A stretch of DNA of 64,000 nucleotides from Phycisphaerales bacterium (lineage in GTDB: Bacteria > Planctomycetota > Phycisphaerae > Tepidisphaerales > Tepidisphaeraceae): assembly GCA_020847375.1 (NCBI GenBank), contig JADLCB010000019.1, forward strand, positions 124,001 through 188,000. Direction: 5' to 3'. Below the pieces are notes generated by a model, which saw only the letters and a list, made by a program, of their open reading frames with translations, was not told where the DNA came from and searched no databases. Of this stretch, positions 52,667-61,853 are shown piece after piece (the stretch's first letter is position 1; every line of letters begins with the position of its first letter). Position numbers and translations under genes: made by a program.

Positions 52667-53842
52667 TTAATCGCTGTTGCGCGGACTGATGCTGAAACTG
52701 ACCTTGCGCGAGCGATCCTGCGGGCTGACGGTAACACCTTCGGGCAGATCGAATTTGACGGTTTTTTCGCGTGGCTGGGCTGCTGGCGGGGCATCACTGG
52801 CTGTGAGTTCCAGTATCGCTTTGGGCGCACCGCCCTGGAGGCGGCCTTCACGAATGGCATCGATGATTTCACGGCTGCCGATGAGTGTGACACGTTCGAG
52901 GAAGGGGTCGTACTGCACTTTGAATTTGTCCAGCGTGTCGGCGGGGTGCGACAGGTAGACGGGCATGGAGTTCATGACATAGGAGATATTGGCGGCATGG
53001 ACCTGCAGGATGGCGTTGACCGTGGATGGCTGAAAGGTCGGATTTTTATCGCGTAGCTCCGTGCTGGGGATCAAAGGCAGGGCTTTGAGATCGTAGGTTC
53101 CGGGTTTGGATAAATCGCGTCCGGACAAATCGGGGTAGACTTCCAGGGCGTCGCGATCGGCCAGATCCTGCTTGCGCGCGGTGACGCGCACAAAGGGGGG
53201 ATCATAGACGGATTCGGCGTCGAGATTGGAGTACTGCTCGGCGGGGGGATTACGAACCGGCACTTCGATTGTTTCCAGCTCGCTGACGACCACGGTCAAC
53301 TGTGATGGTGACACATCGGAAATCGTGACACCGCCGTAGGGACTGAAAAACTCGCTGCGCTGCAGGAGCGTCTGAGTGGTCAGGGAGTAGGGATCAGCCT
53401 TGGGTTCGAGTTTGGGGTCAAGGTCGAGAATGATGCGGTTTTCAAGAGCGCGTTGAGACAGGGCGGAGCGAATGGCATCAAGCTGCTTGCGCGGGCCGGT
53501 GAGGGTTACAACCACGTTGCGTTCGCGCGGGATCAGGATATTGCCGACCTTATTGGTTCCGGGCAGGCGCACCTCGATGGGCACGGTCTGGCCGACGAGC
53601 TTGTCGAGCTGTTCGCGTTCAGCCCAGATCCAGATCAAGATGGTCAGCGGGGCGACCCATGCCAGTGTCTTGAGGGCATCGATTATTTTGTCGTGGGTAA
53701 AATGAGTACGAAGATTGGCGGGGCTGGCCAGCGACAACAGATACTTCATCAAGTTGGAACGAAACAGACGTGTCAACGCGCCAAGCGCCGCACCGGCGTG
53801 CCTGCTGTCGGGATCGAGGTTGTTTTTGTTTGATTCAGCCAT
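52667..53842 (-). CDS. cdaR: YbbR-domain regulator of CdaA
   Basis: 391 residues from the ATG at 53842; a TTG at 53851 is in frame. After a cytoplasmic start, a single helix (ALKTLAWVAPLTILIWIWAE) leads to several YbbR-type beta domains on the outside, recognised by repeated PTTV-like segments such as VEVRLPGTNKVGNILIPRERNVVVTLTGPRKQLDAIRSAL and SQLTVVVSELETIEVPV. It follows cdaA by a few bases, the classical cdaA-cdaR order. CdaR binds CdaA and tunes c-di-AMP synthesis in Firmicutes; that role is inferred. No glmM follows. Confidence 0.85.
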   Translation of the reverse strand: MAESNKNNLDPDSRHAGAALGALTRLFRSNLMKYLLSLASPANLRTHFTHDKIIDALKTLAWVAPLTILIWIWAEREQLDKLVGQTVPIEVRLPGTNKVGNILIPRERNVVVTLTGPRKQLDAIRSALSQRALENRIILDLDPKLEPKADPYSLTTQTLLQRSEFFSPYGGVTISDVSPSQLTVVVSELETIEVPVRNPPAEQYSNLDAESVYDPPFVRVTARKQDLADRDALEVYPDLSGRDLSKPGTYDLKALPLIPSTELRDKNPTFQPSTVNAILQVHAANISYVMNSMPVYLSHPADTLDKFKVQYDPFLERVTLIGSREIIDAIREGRLQGGAPKAILELTASDAPPAAQPREKTVKFDLPEGVTVSPQDRSRKVSFSISPRNSD

Positions 53843-53854
53843 GGTTGGCAACGC

Positions 53855-54703
53855 TCAAGCAACAGAGTCGGATGAACTGTCATCCGACGACTGCGACGAT
53901 TCAGTTTTTTGAGTAAGCAGGCTGAGCAGCAACCCGCGCAACCCATCCGGAGTAAGTTGACGAATCAGTTTTCCGCGCTCGGCAACGGACACATTCCCGG
54001 TTTCTTCCGAAACCACCACGACCACGGCATCGCAATCCTGACTCAAGCCCAGGGCGGCCCGATGGCGCGCGCCCAGCTCCTGCTCCAGATCGCCCGGTTC
54101 TGCCATGGGGAACTGCACACCCGCGTAGGAAATACGCCCCTGGGAGACAATGACACCCAGATCGTGCAGCGGGGAATTGGGCCAGAAGATTGTTTCGAGC
54201 AAAGGGGCACTCAGATTGGCATTGACGTGCGTCCCCGATTCGGCCAGCGTGGCCAGACTGATATCGCGCTCGATGGCGACAATCGCACCGATTTTGCGTT
54301 TGGATAAAAAGGTTGTGGCCTGAATGATTTCATCAATTTCCGCGTTGATCTGGTTGGAAAAACTGCGGAACAGGCGTGTTTCGCCCAAGTGCATGAGGGC
54401 GCGGCGCAGCTCCGGTTGGAAAATGATCACCATGCCGAAAGCAGCGATCACCAGCAGGCGCTGATAGAGATAAGCGATGCGCTCCAGATCGAGTTTGTCA
54501 GCCACGAGCTGCACGACCAGGAACAGTCCGATCATGAAAAAGGCCATTCCCTGAAGCATGCGCGCCCCGCGCGTGCCGCGAAGGAATCTGATCAGCCAGG
54601 TGACGACCACGCCGATCAGCACCAATTCCAATAGAACACGCCACCAGCCGTAGCTGGCGACACTCCTGAAGAAACTGGTGAAATCCCAAAAACTGTTATC
54701 CAT
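53855..54703 (-). CDS. cdaA: Diadenylate cyclase CdaA with DLG in place of DGA
   Basis: 282 residues. Three N-terminal membrane helices (VLLELVLIGVVVTWLIRFL, LQGMAFFMIGLFLVVQLV, LLVIAAFGMVIIF) precede the cytoplasmic DAC domain, which joins two ATP into c-di-AMP. The RHR motif (R213-H214-R215 in GARHRAALGLS) and SEETGNVSV are intact. The usual DGA motif reads D181-L182-G183 in SPLHDLGVIV, confirmed on the DNA (GAT CTG GGT in coding sense). The metal-binding Asp is kept. In front is folP, behind is cdaR. c-di-AMP controls potassium and cell-wall balance in other bacteria. Activity is likely but the motif change is notable. Confidence 0.9.
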   Translation of the reverse strand: MDNSFWDFTSFFRSVASYGWWRVLLELVLIGVVVTWLIRFLRGTRGARMLQGMAFFMIGLFLVVQLVADKLDLERIAYLYQRLLVIAAFGMVIIFQPELRRALMHLGETRLFRSFSNQINAEIDEIIQATTFLSKRKIGAIVAIERDISLATLAESGTHVNANLSAPLLETIFWPNSPLHDLGVIVSQGRISYAGVQFPMAEPGDLEQELGARHRAALGLSQDCDAVVVVVSEETGNVSVAERGKLIRQLTPDGLRGLLLSLLTQKTESSQSSDDSSSDSVA

Positions 54704-54822
54704 TGGCCATCAGTGGAAATACGTCTTTAATCGACAAAGCCCATGCTGACAAGCATCGGACAAGTCCGCGTGAATCATACAAATAAAGTATTGGCCGGGC
54801 CAAGGCGCGGTGCGCGAAGTTT

Positions 54823-55680
54823 TTAGCGCGGTGTTGGAGGGGAGGCGATTGCTTCGAGAACCGCCCGCACCTGGGCGATGGGCTGAACATCGTGAACACG
54901 GAGGATGGACGCGCCCTGGGTGATCGACCAGGCGCAGGCTGCTGCCGTACCCATCAAGCGGCGGGTGGGGTCCGGTTCGTGGGTGATCGCCCCGATGAAT
55001 GCCTTGCGGCTGACGCCCATGAGCAGAGGTTGACCCAGTGAGGTCAACTGATCCAGATGGCGCAGCAGTAAGAGATTGTGCTGAAGCGTTTTGCCAAAAC
55101 CGATGCCAACATCCAGAATGATTTTGGCCCGATCAATACCGGCATCAACAGCAACCTGGCGGCGCTGAATCAGAAACTGACGCACTTGTGCGACAACATC
55201 TTCATAATGGGGGTTTGCCTGCATGGTCTGCGGCGTGCCCTGCATGTGCATGAGAACGACGGGCACCTGGCGACTGGCCAGCAGGGGCAGTAAGTCAGGG
55301 TCGAAGCGGCCGGCGGAAATATCGTTGATCAGATCAGCCCCGGCGTCGAGCGTCTGGCGGGCGATGACCGCGCTGGTGGTGTCGATGGAAATAGAGACAT
55401 GGGTCCGAGGCCGGATGGCCTTCAGCACGGGCATGATCCGTTGCAGTTGCTGCTCGTCGGAGACCGGCGCAGCGCCGGGGCGGGTCGTTTGTCCGCCAAG
55501 GTCGATCAGATCAGCCCCTTCGTCAACCAAGCGCAGCGCTTGCTCGATGGCACGATTGGGATCAAGAAATTGTCCGCCGTCGCTGAAACTATCCGGCGTG
55601 ATGTTGACAATACCCATCAGCAGGCAGCGACGCTGATCATCGGCCAGCCAGTGGTTCAGGTTTGGGCTGATGCTGGCCAT
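54823..55680 (-). CDS. folP: Dihydropteroate synthase
   Basis: 285 residues, TIM barrel. It joins p-aminobenzoate and the pterin diphosphate in folate synthesis. The first signature is LMGIVNITPDSFSDGGQF, the second LIDLGGQTTRPGAAPVSDEQQLQR, and KIILDVGIGFGKTLQHN and GVSRKAFIGAIT bind the pterin. Its start codon overlaps the accA stop by one base (TAATG), so it is translated from the accA transcript. cdaA follows after about 120 bases. Confidence 0.96.
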   Translation of the reverse strand: MASISPNLNHWLADDQRRCLLMGIVNITPDSFSDGGQFLDPNRAIEQALRLVDEGADLIDLGGQTTRPGAAPVSDEQQLQRIMPVLKAIRPRTHVSISIDTTSAVIARQTLDAGADLINDISAGRFDPDLLPLLASRQVPVVLMHMQGTPQTMQANPHYEDVVAQVRQFLIQRRQVAVDAGIDRAKIILDVGIGFGKTLQHNLLLLRHLDQLTSLGQPLLMGVSRKAFIGAITHEPDPTRRLMGTAAACAWSITQGASILRVHDVQPIAQVRAVLEAIASPPTPR

Positions 55681-56726
55681 TACGCCATGGATCGACTGGA
55701 TTGTTTGCGGGATGATTCGATGACCACGCCCAGATCGCGGAAGCGTTCATAACGGCGGGCCAGAAGGTTTTCGGTCTTGCAGCGTTTGAGATCGCGGAGT
55801 GTTTTGGCGATGTACTGCTCGAGGCTGTAGGCAGCGGCGCGCGGGTCGCGGTGTGCGCCCCCCAGAGGTTCGGGAATGACCGTATCGACAATTCCCATGG
55901 GTTTGAGGTATTTGCTGGTGAGCTTGAGTGCTTCGGCGGCCTCGGCGACGTTATTGCCGCCTTTCCAGAGGATGCCGCTGCAACCTTCGGGGCTGATGAC
56001 GGAATACCACGCGAATTCGAGCATCGCCACCTTGTCGGCAATCGCCAGTCCCAGCGCGCCGCCGGAACCACCTTCGCCAGTGATAATGCTGATGATTGGC
56101 GTGCGCAAACGCGACATTTCCATGAGATTGCGCGCGATGGATTCTGCCTGTCCGCGTTCTTCAGCACCAATACCAGGATAGGCACCGGCGGTATCCACCA
56201 GCGTTACCACGGGCAGACCGAATTTTTCCGCCAGCTTCATGCAACGCAGTGCCTTGCGATAACCCTCGGGATGAGCCAACCCGAAGCAGCATTTGATTTT
56301 TTCCTTGGTATCCCGCCCCTTATGCGTGCCGATCAGCATGATCTTGTGACCAGCCAGCCGAGCCAGGCCACACTGAATGGCGGGGTCTTCGCCAAAATGC
56401 CGGTCGCCGTGCAGTTCGCGGAAATCGCGGCAGATCATTTCAACATAATCGCGGAATAACGGTCGCTGGGGATGACGCGCCACCTGCACCGTTTCCCAGG
56501 CGCTTAAATGTCCATAGGTCTTGCGCAGCAGGGCGGTGTAATTGTTACGAAGATCGCGCAGTTCAGCGGCGTAATCGACGCCGTTTTTGCTCTGCAACCC
56601 CTCGACTTCATGAATCTGCTGTTCCAGGTGGGCCAGTGGTTTTTCAAACTCCAGCACATGGCGCAGGTTGGAAGCACCGGCTGAAGCAAACGTGTCAGTT
56701 TGTGATTCTACGATTGTCGTTGCCAT
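55680..56726 (-). CDS. accA: Acetyl-CoA carboxylase carboxyltransferase, alpha subunit
   Basis: 348 residues, about 25-30 longer than E. coli AccA, the extra being at both ends. With AccD it moves the carboxyl group from biotin to acetyl-CoA, the first step of fatty acid synthesis. Seen are YFHLSAWE-like YGHLSAWETVQVARHPQRP, the ELHGDRHFGEDPAIQCGLARL region, LVDTAGAYPGIGAEERGQAESIARNL and ITGEGGSGGALGLAIAD, which line the active site. It heads the operon accA-folP-cdaA-cdaR. accD is not in the window. Confidence 0.96.
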   Translation of the reverse strand: MATTIVESQTDTFASAGASNLRHVLEFEKPLAHLEQQIHEVEGLQSKNGVDYAAELRDLRNNYTALLRKTYGHLSAWETVQVARHPQRPLFRDYVEMICRDFRELHGDRHFGEDPAIQCGLARLAGHKIMLIGTHKGRDTKEKIKCCFGLAHPEGYRKALRCMKLAEKFGLPVVTLVDTAGAYPGIGAEERGQAESIARNLMEMSRLRTPIISIITGEGGSGGALGLAIADKVAMLEFAWYSVISPEGCSGILWKGGNNVAEAAEALKLTSKYLKPMGIVDTVIPEPLGGAHRDPRAAAYSLEQYIAKTLRDLKRCKTENLLARRYERFRDLGVVIESSRKQSSRSMA

Positions 56727-56978
56727 AACTTTAATTCAGCCAGCCGAGTCAATAAAGGCTGGTTCTCCTGAAGGCTCCCCCGCTTGACTGGGCATCGATT
56801 TCACGATGCGGATGTCAGTAGCGTAGAAAAAGCTGGTTCCAGTATCAAGTTCCACGATATTTGACAGCGGGCGATCCTTGGTTGACCATCCTGAGTATAT
56901 GGCTGGCGACGTTCGTCAGCCAATTGTGGACGGCGTATCCACGATTATCTGCTACGACTACTGAGGTATTATCGGGCC

Positions 56979-57845
56979 ATGTTCCCAAAGCGCTTGAGCA
57001 TCCTCGGCACTGGATTATTGGGCGGCTCAATCGGACTGGCGGTTCGATCGCGCATAAGTAATTGTAAAATAACAGGATACGGTCATCGAGCTGCGACGCG
57101 GGAAAATGCTGTAAAAATCGGCGCCGTCGATCAATCCTACGATAATCCCTCCAATGCGGTTCGCGATTGTGATCTGGTTATTTTGGCAACGCCGGTGGGC
57201 GTATTCGAGTCATTGTTGCAAATGATTGCTCCGGCGCTATCACCCGGCGCGATTGTGACCGATGTCGGATCGACCAAGCGCAACATCGTTCAGTTGGCGG
57301 AAAAAATACTGCCTGCCCATGTCCATTTCATCGGTAGTCACCCGATTGCCGGTTCGGAAAAAAGGGGCGTCGATTTCGCCCGGGCGGATCTGTTTGAAAA
57401 TGCCCAGTGCTTAATCACACCGACCAGCACCAGCCATGCGGAGGCTTTGGCTGCGGTGGAAGGTTTCTGGCGACAACTGGGTATGCGCACCCTGCAACTT
57501 TCTCCGGCGGCGCACGATCAGTATCTGGCGGACATTTCCCATCTGCCGCACGCGGTGGCCGCTGCACTGGTTTTGATGCAGAGCCAGGCGGCGCTTGATC
57601 TGGCGGGTAAGGGGTTTATTGATACGACACGGATTGCTTCGGGCGATGCCGGTTTGTGGCGTGATATTTTTCTGGACAATCGCGATAATCTGCGCAACGG
57701 AGCCGAACGTTTGCGTCAGAACCTTGACCGCTTGATTGAGATGCTCGACCAGGGCGATGGCGCTGCGATCAGTCAGTGGCTGGAACAGGCATCGCGCCGG
57801 CGCGATGAGCTGCTTCAGAAGAAACTGAAGGACCTGGGTTCGTAG
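56979..57845 (+). CDS. tyrA: Prephenate dehydrogenase
   Basis: 288 residues, TyrA without a chorismate mutase or ACT domain. The NAD(P) loop is SILGTGLLGGSIGLAVRS, followed by LVILATPVGVFES, IVTDVGSTKRNIVQ and FIGSHPIAGSEKRGVDFARADLFENA, where the conserved His and Ser-His pair sit; YLADISHLPHAVAAALV is the helical domain mark. It makes 4-hydroxyphenylpyruvate (or tyrosine from arogenate; the sequence does not decide). It converges on argC. Confidence 0.92.
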   Translation: MFPKRLSILGTGLLGGSIGLAVRSRISNCKITGYGHRAATRENAVKIGAVDQSYDNPSNAVRDCDLVILATPVGVFESLLQMIAPALSPGAIVTDVGSTKRNIVQLAEKILPAHVHFIGSHPIAGSEKRGVDFARADLFENAQCLITPTSTSHAEALAAVEGFWRQLGMRTLQLSPAAHDQYLADISHLPHAVAAALVLMQSQAALDLAGKGFIDTTRIASGDAGLWRDIFLDNRDNLRNGAERLRQNLDRLIEMLDQGDGAAISQWLEQASRRRDELLQKKLKDLGS

Positions 57846-57867
57846 TCAATAAAGAATGACCGGCCTC

Positions 57868-58860
57868 TTATGGCCACAGCGCCATACCCTGCAGGCCAGC
57901 GGTTTGATCCTGTCCGGTAATGAGATTGGCATTTTGAATGGCCTGACCCGCCGCACCTTTTCCAAGGTTGTCCACCACACCCAGCGCCATAACCAGATCA
58001 CGCTGCGGATCAGCTGCGTAAGACACAAATGCCAGATTGCTCCCCGTTGCCCATTTGGTATGGGGTGGATTGTCCGTCACACGCACAAATGGGCTGTTTT
58101 TATAGAACTGACGGGCTGCGTCCAGGCAGTCCTGCGTGGTCGGGCCGTGGCCGGGTTGCGATGCACGGCAATAGATCGTGGCCAGAATGCCGCGCGTCAT
58201 CGGGCACAGGTGGGGCGTGAAGACCAGACCAGCAGCGCCAGTGCCTGATATTTTTGCGATGGTCGCGGCGATTTCCGGCATGTGCGTATGTTTGAGCAGA
58301 CCGTAGGCGATCAGATCCTCATTTACCTCGGCATAACCAAAACGCGCATCAGTCCCGCCACGACCGGCTCCGCTGACACCGGTTTTGGCGTCGATAATGA
58401 TATTTTCCGGCGCGATCAGTTTGGCGGCCAGCAACGGCGCCAACGCGGTCAACGCCGCCGCCGGATAGCAACCCGGATTGGCGATGCGCGTTGCCCGACG
58501 CACCTGATCCGGCCAGACATCAGCCAGACCATATGTCCAGCCATCGACGTAGCGGTGGTCACCGCCAATATCCACGATCTTGATCTTGTCGCTCACCGCC
58601 GCCAATGGTTCGCGCGATTTACCCGTGGGCAGCGATGCCAGAAGAACATCCAGATCAGGCAGAGTCGCTGGATCCCATTTTTGGATCTGCAAATCAGCCA
58701 GTTTTGGTGAAATTCCAGGAAAACGCTCGATCAGGCGCGCACCAGCACTGGAATCACCAGCCACATAGACCAGCTCAAAGGAAGGATGCGCAGCGATCAG
58801 CCGCAGCGCCTCGCCGCCGCCATATCCACTGACTCCGACAATGCCGACTTGAATGCTCAT
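57868..58860 (-). CDS. argC: N-acetyl-gamma-glutamyl-phosphate reductase
   Basis: 330 residues. It reduces N-acetylglutamyl phosphate in arginine synthesis. The NADP loop is IQVGIVGVSGYGGGEALRLI, the catalytic C131 lies in RIANPGCYPAAALTAL, the site motif is TGVSGAGRGG, and HTHMPEIAATIAKIS carries the active-site His. It starts about 100 bases from the parS-like palindrome and converges with tyrA across 22 bases. No other arg gene is near. Confidence 0.95.
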   Translation of the reverse strand: MSIQVGIVGVSGYGGGEALRLIAAHPSFELVYVAGDSSAGARLIERFPGISPKLADLQIQKWDPATLPDLDVLLASLPTGKSREPLAAVSDKIKIVDIGGDHRYVDGWTYGLADVWPDQVRRATRIANPGCYPAAALTALAPLLAAKLIAPENIIIDAKTGVSGAGRGGTDARFGYAEVNEDLIAYGLLKHTHMPEIAATIAKISGTGAAGLVFTPHLCPMTRGILATIYCRASQPGHGPTTQDCLDAARQFYKNSPFVRVTDNPPHTKWATGSNLAFVSYAADPQRDLVMALGVVDNLGKGAAGQAIQNANLITGQDQTAGLQGMALWP

Positions 58861-58960
58861 AGTTGCACAAGTTTAACAACAAGACTGGTGAATCCAATGC
58901 AGCCGCCGCCCCCGTGCTGGGCGTTGCACCTATTGTAGGCCGGTTTTTGGGAATTAATGC

Positions 58961-58980
58961 AATGTTCCACGTGGAACATT
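58961..58980. promoter_or_regulatory. parS: parS-like ParB-binding site
   Basis: AATGTTCCACGTGGAACATT is a perfect 20-base palindrome. Its core TGTTCCACGTGGAACA (58963-58978) fits the widely conserved chromosomal parS consensus TGTTnCACGTGnAACA. It lies in the short gap between argC and the polyprenyl synthase gene. I found no second copy in the window, and parA/parB are not here. ParB loading and origin-region placement are inferred from the consensus. Confidence 0.85.
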
Positions 58981-59006
58981 GTAGTGATGCGCGGGTTGTG
59001 AATGCT

Positions 59007-60002
59007 TTACATTGGCCGATTGATGATGAACTGGGCAATGGTGTCCAGCACCTGGCGCGGTTCGGAATCGGGCAGCTCCTGCAACGCCTGACGGGCGGAG
59101 TCGATCCACTGGGTCGCCGCCTGACGGGTGTAAACGATCGACTGGCTGGGCAGGATCAGATTGCGTATTTTTTCCGCCCGATCAGGATCACGGTCGCTCA
59201 GCAGACTGCGCAGCAACTGGCGATGTTCCAGCGGGGCATTTTGCAGAAAATGAATAATCGGAAGCGTCAACTTTCCCTTTTCAATATCAATCCCCAGCGT
59301 TTTGCCGACGGTATCGACATCGCCGATCAAATCGAGAATGTCATCTTGAATCTGAAACGCGATGCCGATGGACAGACCGTACTGCTCCATCGCCTTAACC
59401 TGCTTTGGGGTCGCGCCGGCGAAGGTTGCGCCCAGACTGCAACAGGCAGCGCACAGGCTGGCGGTTTTGTACGAAATGATCTGATAATACGTCTTCTCGT
59501 CCAGATCGATGTTGTTGCGGTTGTCGATCTGCAGCAGCTCGCCTTCGCAAACCTGATTGGTGGTGCGGGCGATCAGGCGCGATGCATATTGCGCCGGCAG
59601 ATCGTGTGCTGCTGCATCGACGCTGCTGCACAGGTGGTAACTGTGACTGATGAGATAATCACCCAACAGCACCGCAGCTTCGTTGCCGCGCAGGTGGTTG
59701 ATCGTGGCTCCTTTGCGCCGCAGTTCGGCTTCATCCAGCACATCGTCGTGTACCAGCGTGGCCATGTGAACCATTTCCACCACGGTTGCCAGGGTGATGT
59801 GGGCATCGCTGGTCTGGCCAGCAGCTTTGCCACTCAACAGCACCAGCATTGGCCGCAACATCTTGCCGCGAAAACGACTGACGTGTTTTACCAGCGTATT
59901 GACGCAGCGCAGCTCCGAGTTTAGTTCCAGATGGAACCGATCCTCAACGGCGCGCAGCTCCGTCCCGATACAGGCAGTCAGATCAGCCAGCAAATGAGTC
60001 AT
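59007..60002 (-). CDS. Polyprenyl diphosphate synthase
   Basis: 331 residues of the trans-prenyltransferase fold. The first Asp-rich motif is DDVLD (86-90, in TLVHDDVLDEAELRRKG), the second is DDILD in AFQIQDDILDLIGDVDTVG, followed by GIDIEKGKLTLP. It condenses isopentenyl diphosphate to a long chain; residues before the first motif are mixed (VEMVHMATLVHDD), which fits octaprenyl-type enzymes for quinones or a similar chain, but length is not certain. AGGAGA sits six bases before the ATG. Confidence 0.92.
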   Translation of the reverse strand: MTHLLADLTACIGTELRAVEDRFHLELNSELRCVNTLVKHVSRFRGKMLRPMLVLLSGKAAGQTSDAHITLATVVEMVHMATLVHDDVLDEAELRRKGATINHLRGNEAAVLLGDYLISHSYHLCSSVDAAAHDLPAQYASRLIARTTNQVCEGELLQIDNRNNIDLDEKTYYQIISYKTASLCAACCSLGATFAGATPKQVKAMEQYGLSIGIAFQIQDDILDLIGDVDTVGKTLGIDIEKGKLTLPIIHFLQNAPLEHRQLLRSLLSDRDPDRAEKIRNLILPSQSIVYTRQAATQWIDSARQALQELPDSEPRQVLDTIAQFIINRPM

Positions 60003-60207
60003 GCGCTTCTCCTATAGCGTGCCGGATTGTATCGACCGACCGATCCTGACGCGATGGGGTCACAAGTTTCGAAAATCCTGAAAATTCAAAAAATGCAAAT
60101 CACGGATGCAGTTTTGACTCTGCGTGATTCGCTGGACGGAAAAATGCCATGAAAATGTTCAGGCCCGTGACATTCGCCTTCAACTGGCCAACAATCAACA
60201 GACCTCA

Positions 60208-61353
60208 ATGCCTGTTTACCTGGACAATAACGCCACCACCCAGCCGGCTCCCGAAGTCGTGGCGGAGATGAATCGTTTTCTCACCGAGTGTTACGGTAAT
60301 CCTTCCAGCGTGCATCGGCTGGGCCAGCAGGCGCGCCAGGCGATGGATGAAGCCCGGTCGCAACTGGCCAGGCTGGTCGGTTGTTCCGATTCGGAGTTGA
60401 TGTTCGCTGGCGGGGGAACCGAGGCGGTCAACACCGCCATCCGTTTTTTTTACAATTCCCGTCAGCCTCGTCAGCGCATCATCACCAGCACGGTCGAACA
60501 CTCCGCCACCCGTGAACTGATTCATCAACTGGGCGAAGAAGGGGCGCAGATCGTCGAAATCGGCGTCAATCAGGAAGGCTTGCTCGATCTGGATGCGCTG
60601 CAGCGCGCCCTTGATGATCAGACCGCGCTGGTGGCACTGATGTGGGCCAACAATGAAACCGGCGTTATTTTCCCGATCGAACGGGTGGCGCAACTTTGTC
60701 GTCAGCACCATGTTCCGTTGCATGTCGATGGTACGCAGGTCGTGGGCAAATTGCCGGTCGATGTCAAAGCAGCCGGTGTTGATGCCATGACCTTCGCGCC
60801 ACATAAATTTCACGGCCCCAAGGGTCTGGGCGTTTTGTATATGCGACGTGGGGTTCGGCTTAAACCGCTGATCATTGGCGGGCCGCAGGAGCGCCAGCGT
60901 CGCGGTGGTACGGAAAATGTCCCCGCCATCGTCGGTGCCGGTGTGGCCGCCCGATTAGCTGCGCAACATCTGCCCGACATGGCGCAGGTGGCAGACTTGC
61001 GCGATGAGCTGGAGCAGAGGATTCTCCAGACGATCCCGCAAACATCGGTCAATGGTTCAACCGCCCATCGTCTGCCCAATACGACCAATATCGCCTTTCA
61101 TGCGCTGGAGGCCGATGCGATCGTCGTTTCGCTCAGCGAGCAGGGCATATGTGTCAGTGCTGGCGCTGCCTGTTCCAGCGGGAGTCTCGAGCCGTCGCAT
61201 GTCCTCAAAGCGATGCAGCTCGATCCGGTCGTGGCGCATGGCGGGATTCGTTTCAGCCTCAGCCGCCATACCACGCGCCAGGACATCGAAACTTGTCTGG
61301 CGGTATTGCCGGGCGTGATCCAGCGTCTGCGTGATGTACTGCCATTGGGGTAG
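60208..61353 (+). CDS. Cysteine desulfurase, NifS/IscS type
   Basis: 381 residues from the ATG at 60208 (MPVYLDNNATTQPAPEVV); the frame is open 28 codons further but is not conserved. A PLP enzyme that takes sulfur from cysteine for iron-sulfur clusters and thiolated tRNA. K200 in FAPHKFHGPKGLG is the Schiff-base lysine and C322 in SAGAACSSGSLEPSHVL is the persulfide cysteine. ITSTVEHSA is the His region. No iscU or nifU follows. MtaB in this window depends on such sulfur supply. No clear ribosome site precedes the ATG. Confidence 0.92.
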   Translation: MPVYLDNNATTQPAPEVVAEMNRFLTECYGNPSSVHRLGQQARQAMDEARSQLARLVGCSDSELMFAGGGTEAVNTAIRFFYNSRQPRQRIITSTVEHSATRELIHQLGEEGAQIVEIGVNQEGLLDLDALQRALDDQTALVALMWANNETGVIFPIERVAQLCRQHHVPLHVDGTQVVGKLPVDVKAAGVDAMTFAPHKFHGPKGLGVLYMRRGVRLKPLIIGGPQERQRRGGTENVPAIVGAGVAARLAAQHLPDMAQVADLRDELEQRILQTIPQTSVNGSTAHRLPNTTNIAFHALEADAIVVSLSEQGICVSAGAACSSGSLEPSHVLKAMQLDPVVAHGGIRFSLSRHTTRQDIETCLAVLPGVIQRLRDVLPLG

Positions 61354-61394
61354 GGAATTATCGATACTTTTCAAGGGGCTTTTCTAAAAGTCAA

Positions 61395-61853
61395 TCAAAG
61401 GCTCAAGCGCAAAAAGGGTTTGGCCGAGCCATCGTCCAGAATTTGCGCCATGAGTTCAACCAGTGCCGCTTTTTCGCCCGGCCACATCAATTCACTGGCG
61501 ATCTGTTCGCGCTTGACCCAGCGATAATCGGTGTGCTCGTCGCTGAGCTTCACCTGGGCGTCATTCGTCACCAGCGCGCAGAACATCGGGCTTTGAAAAA
61601 TCGCGTCACGGGCGGCGATGTAAAAAGTATTGACCGTATCAAGTTGATAAAACTCGATGGGCTGGAGTCCGGTTTCCTCTTTCAGTTCACGCAAGGCAGC
61701 CTGCCACGCCGTTTCGCCATCTTCAATTTTTCCCGTAACCAGTTGCCAGGTCTGCTGCATGAATTGTCCACCAGCCCGCAGGAGCTGAAGAAAATCATGT
61801 CCCGATTCAGTCTGGCGAACCACAAAACAACTGGCGTAATATCCGTGGTTCAT
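61395..61853 (-). CDS. Nudix hydrolase
   Basis: 152 residues. The Nudix box is GKIEDGETAWQAALRELKEETGL, with Gly, the first Glu, Arg-Glu and the Glu-Glu metal ligands in place. AGGAG eight bases upstream selects the ATG at 61853, which overlaps the dprA stop as ATGA; a TTG at 61871 is less likely. It resembles dihydroneopterin triphosphate or NTP pyrophosphatases (FCALVTNDAQVKLSDEHTDYRWV), but the substrate cannot be fixed. Coupled to dprA. Confidence 0.88.
   Translation of the reverse strand: MNHGYYASCFVVRQTESGHDFLQLLRAGGQFMQQTWQLVTGKIEDGETAWQAALRELKEETGLQPIEFYQLDTVNTFYIAARDAIFQSPMFCALVTNDAQVKLSDEHTDYRWVKREQIASELMWPGEKAALVELMAQILDDGSAKPFLRLSL

Noticed and set aside
58863-59924. 353-codon open frame on the plus strand opposite the polyprenyl synthase
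   Set aside because: It overlaps both Asp-rich motifs of the synthase in antisense and contains the parS-like palindrome region; no protein features are seen.
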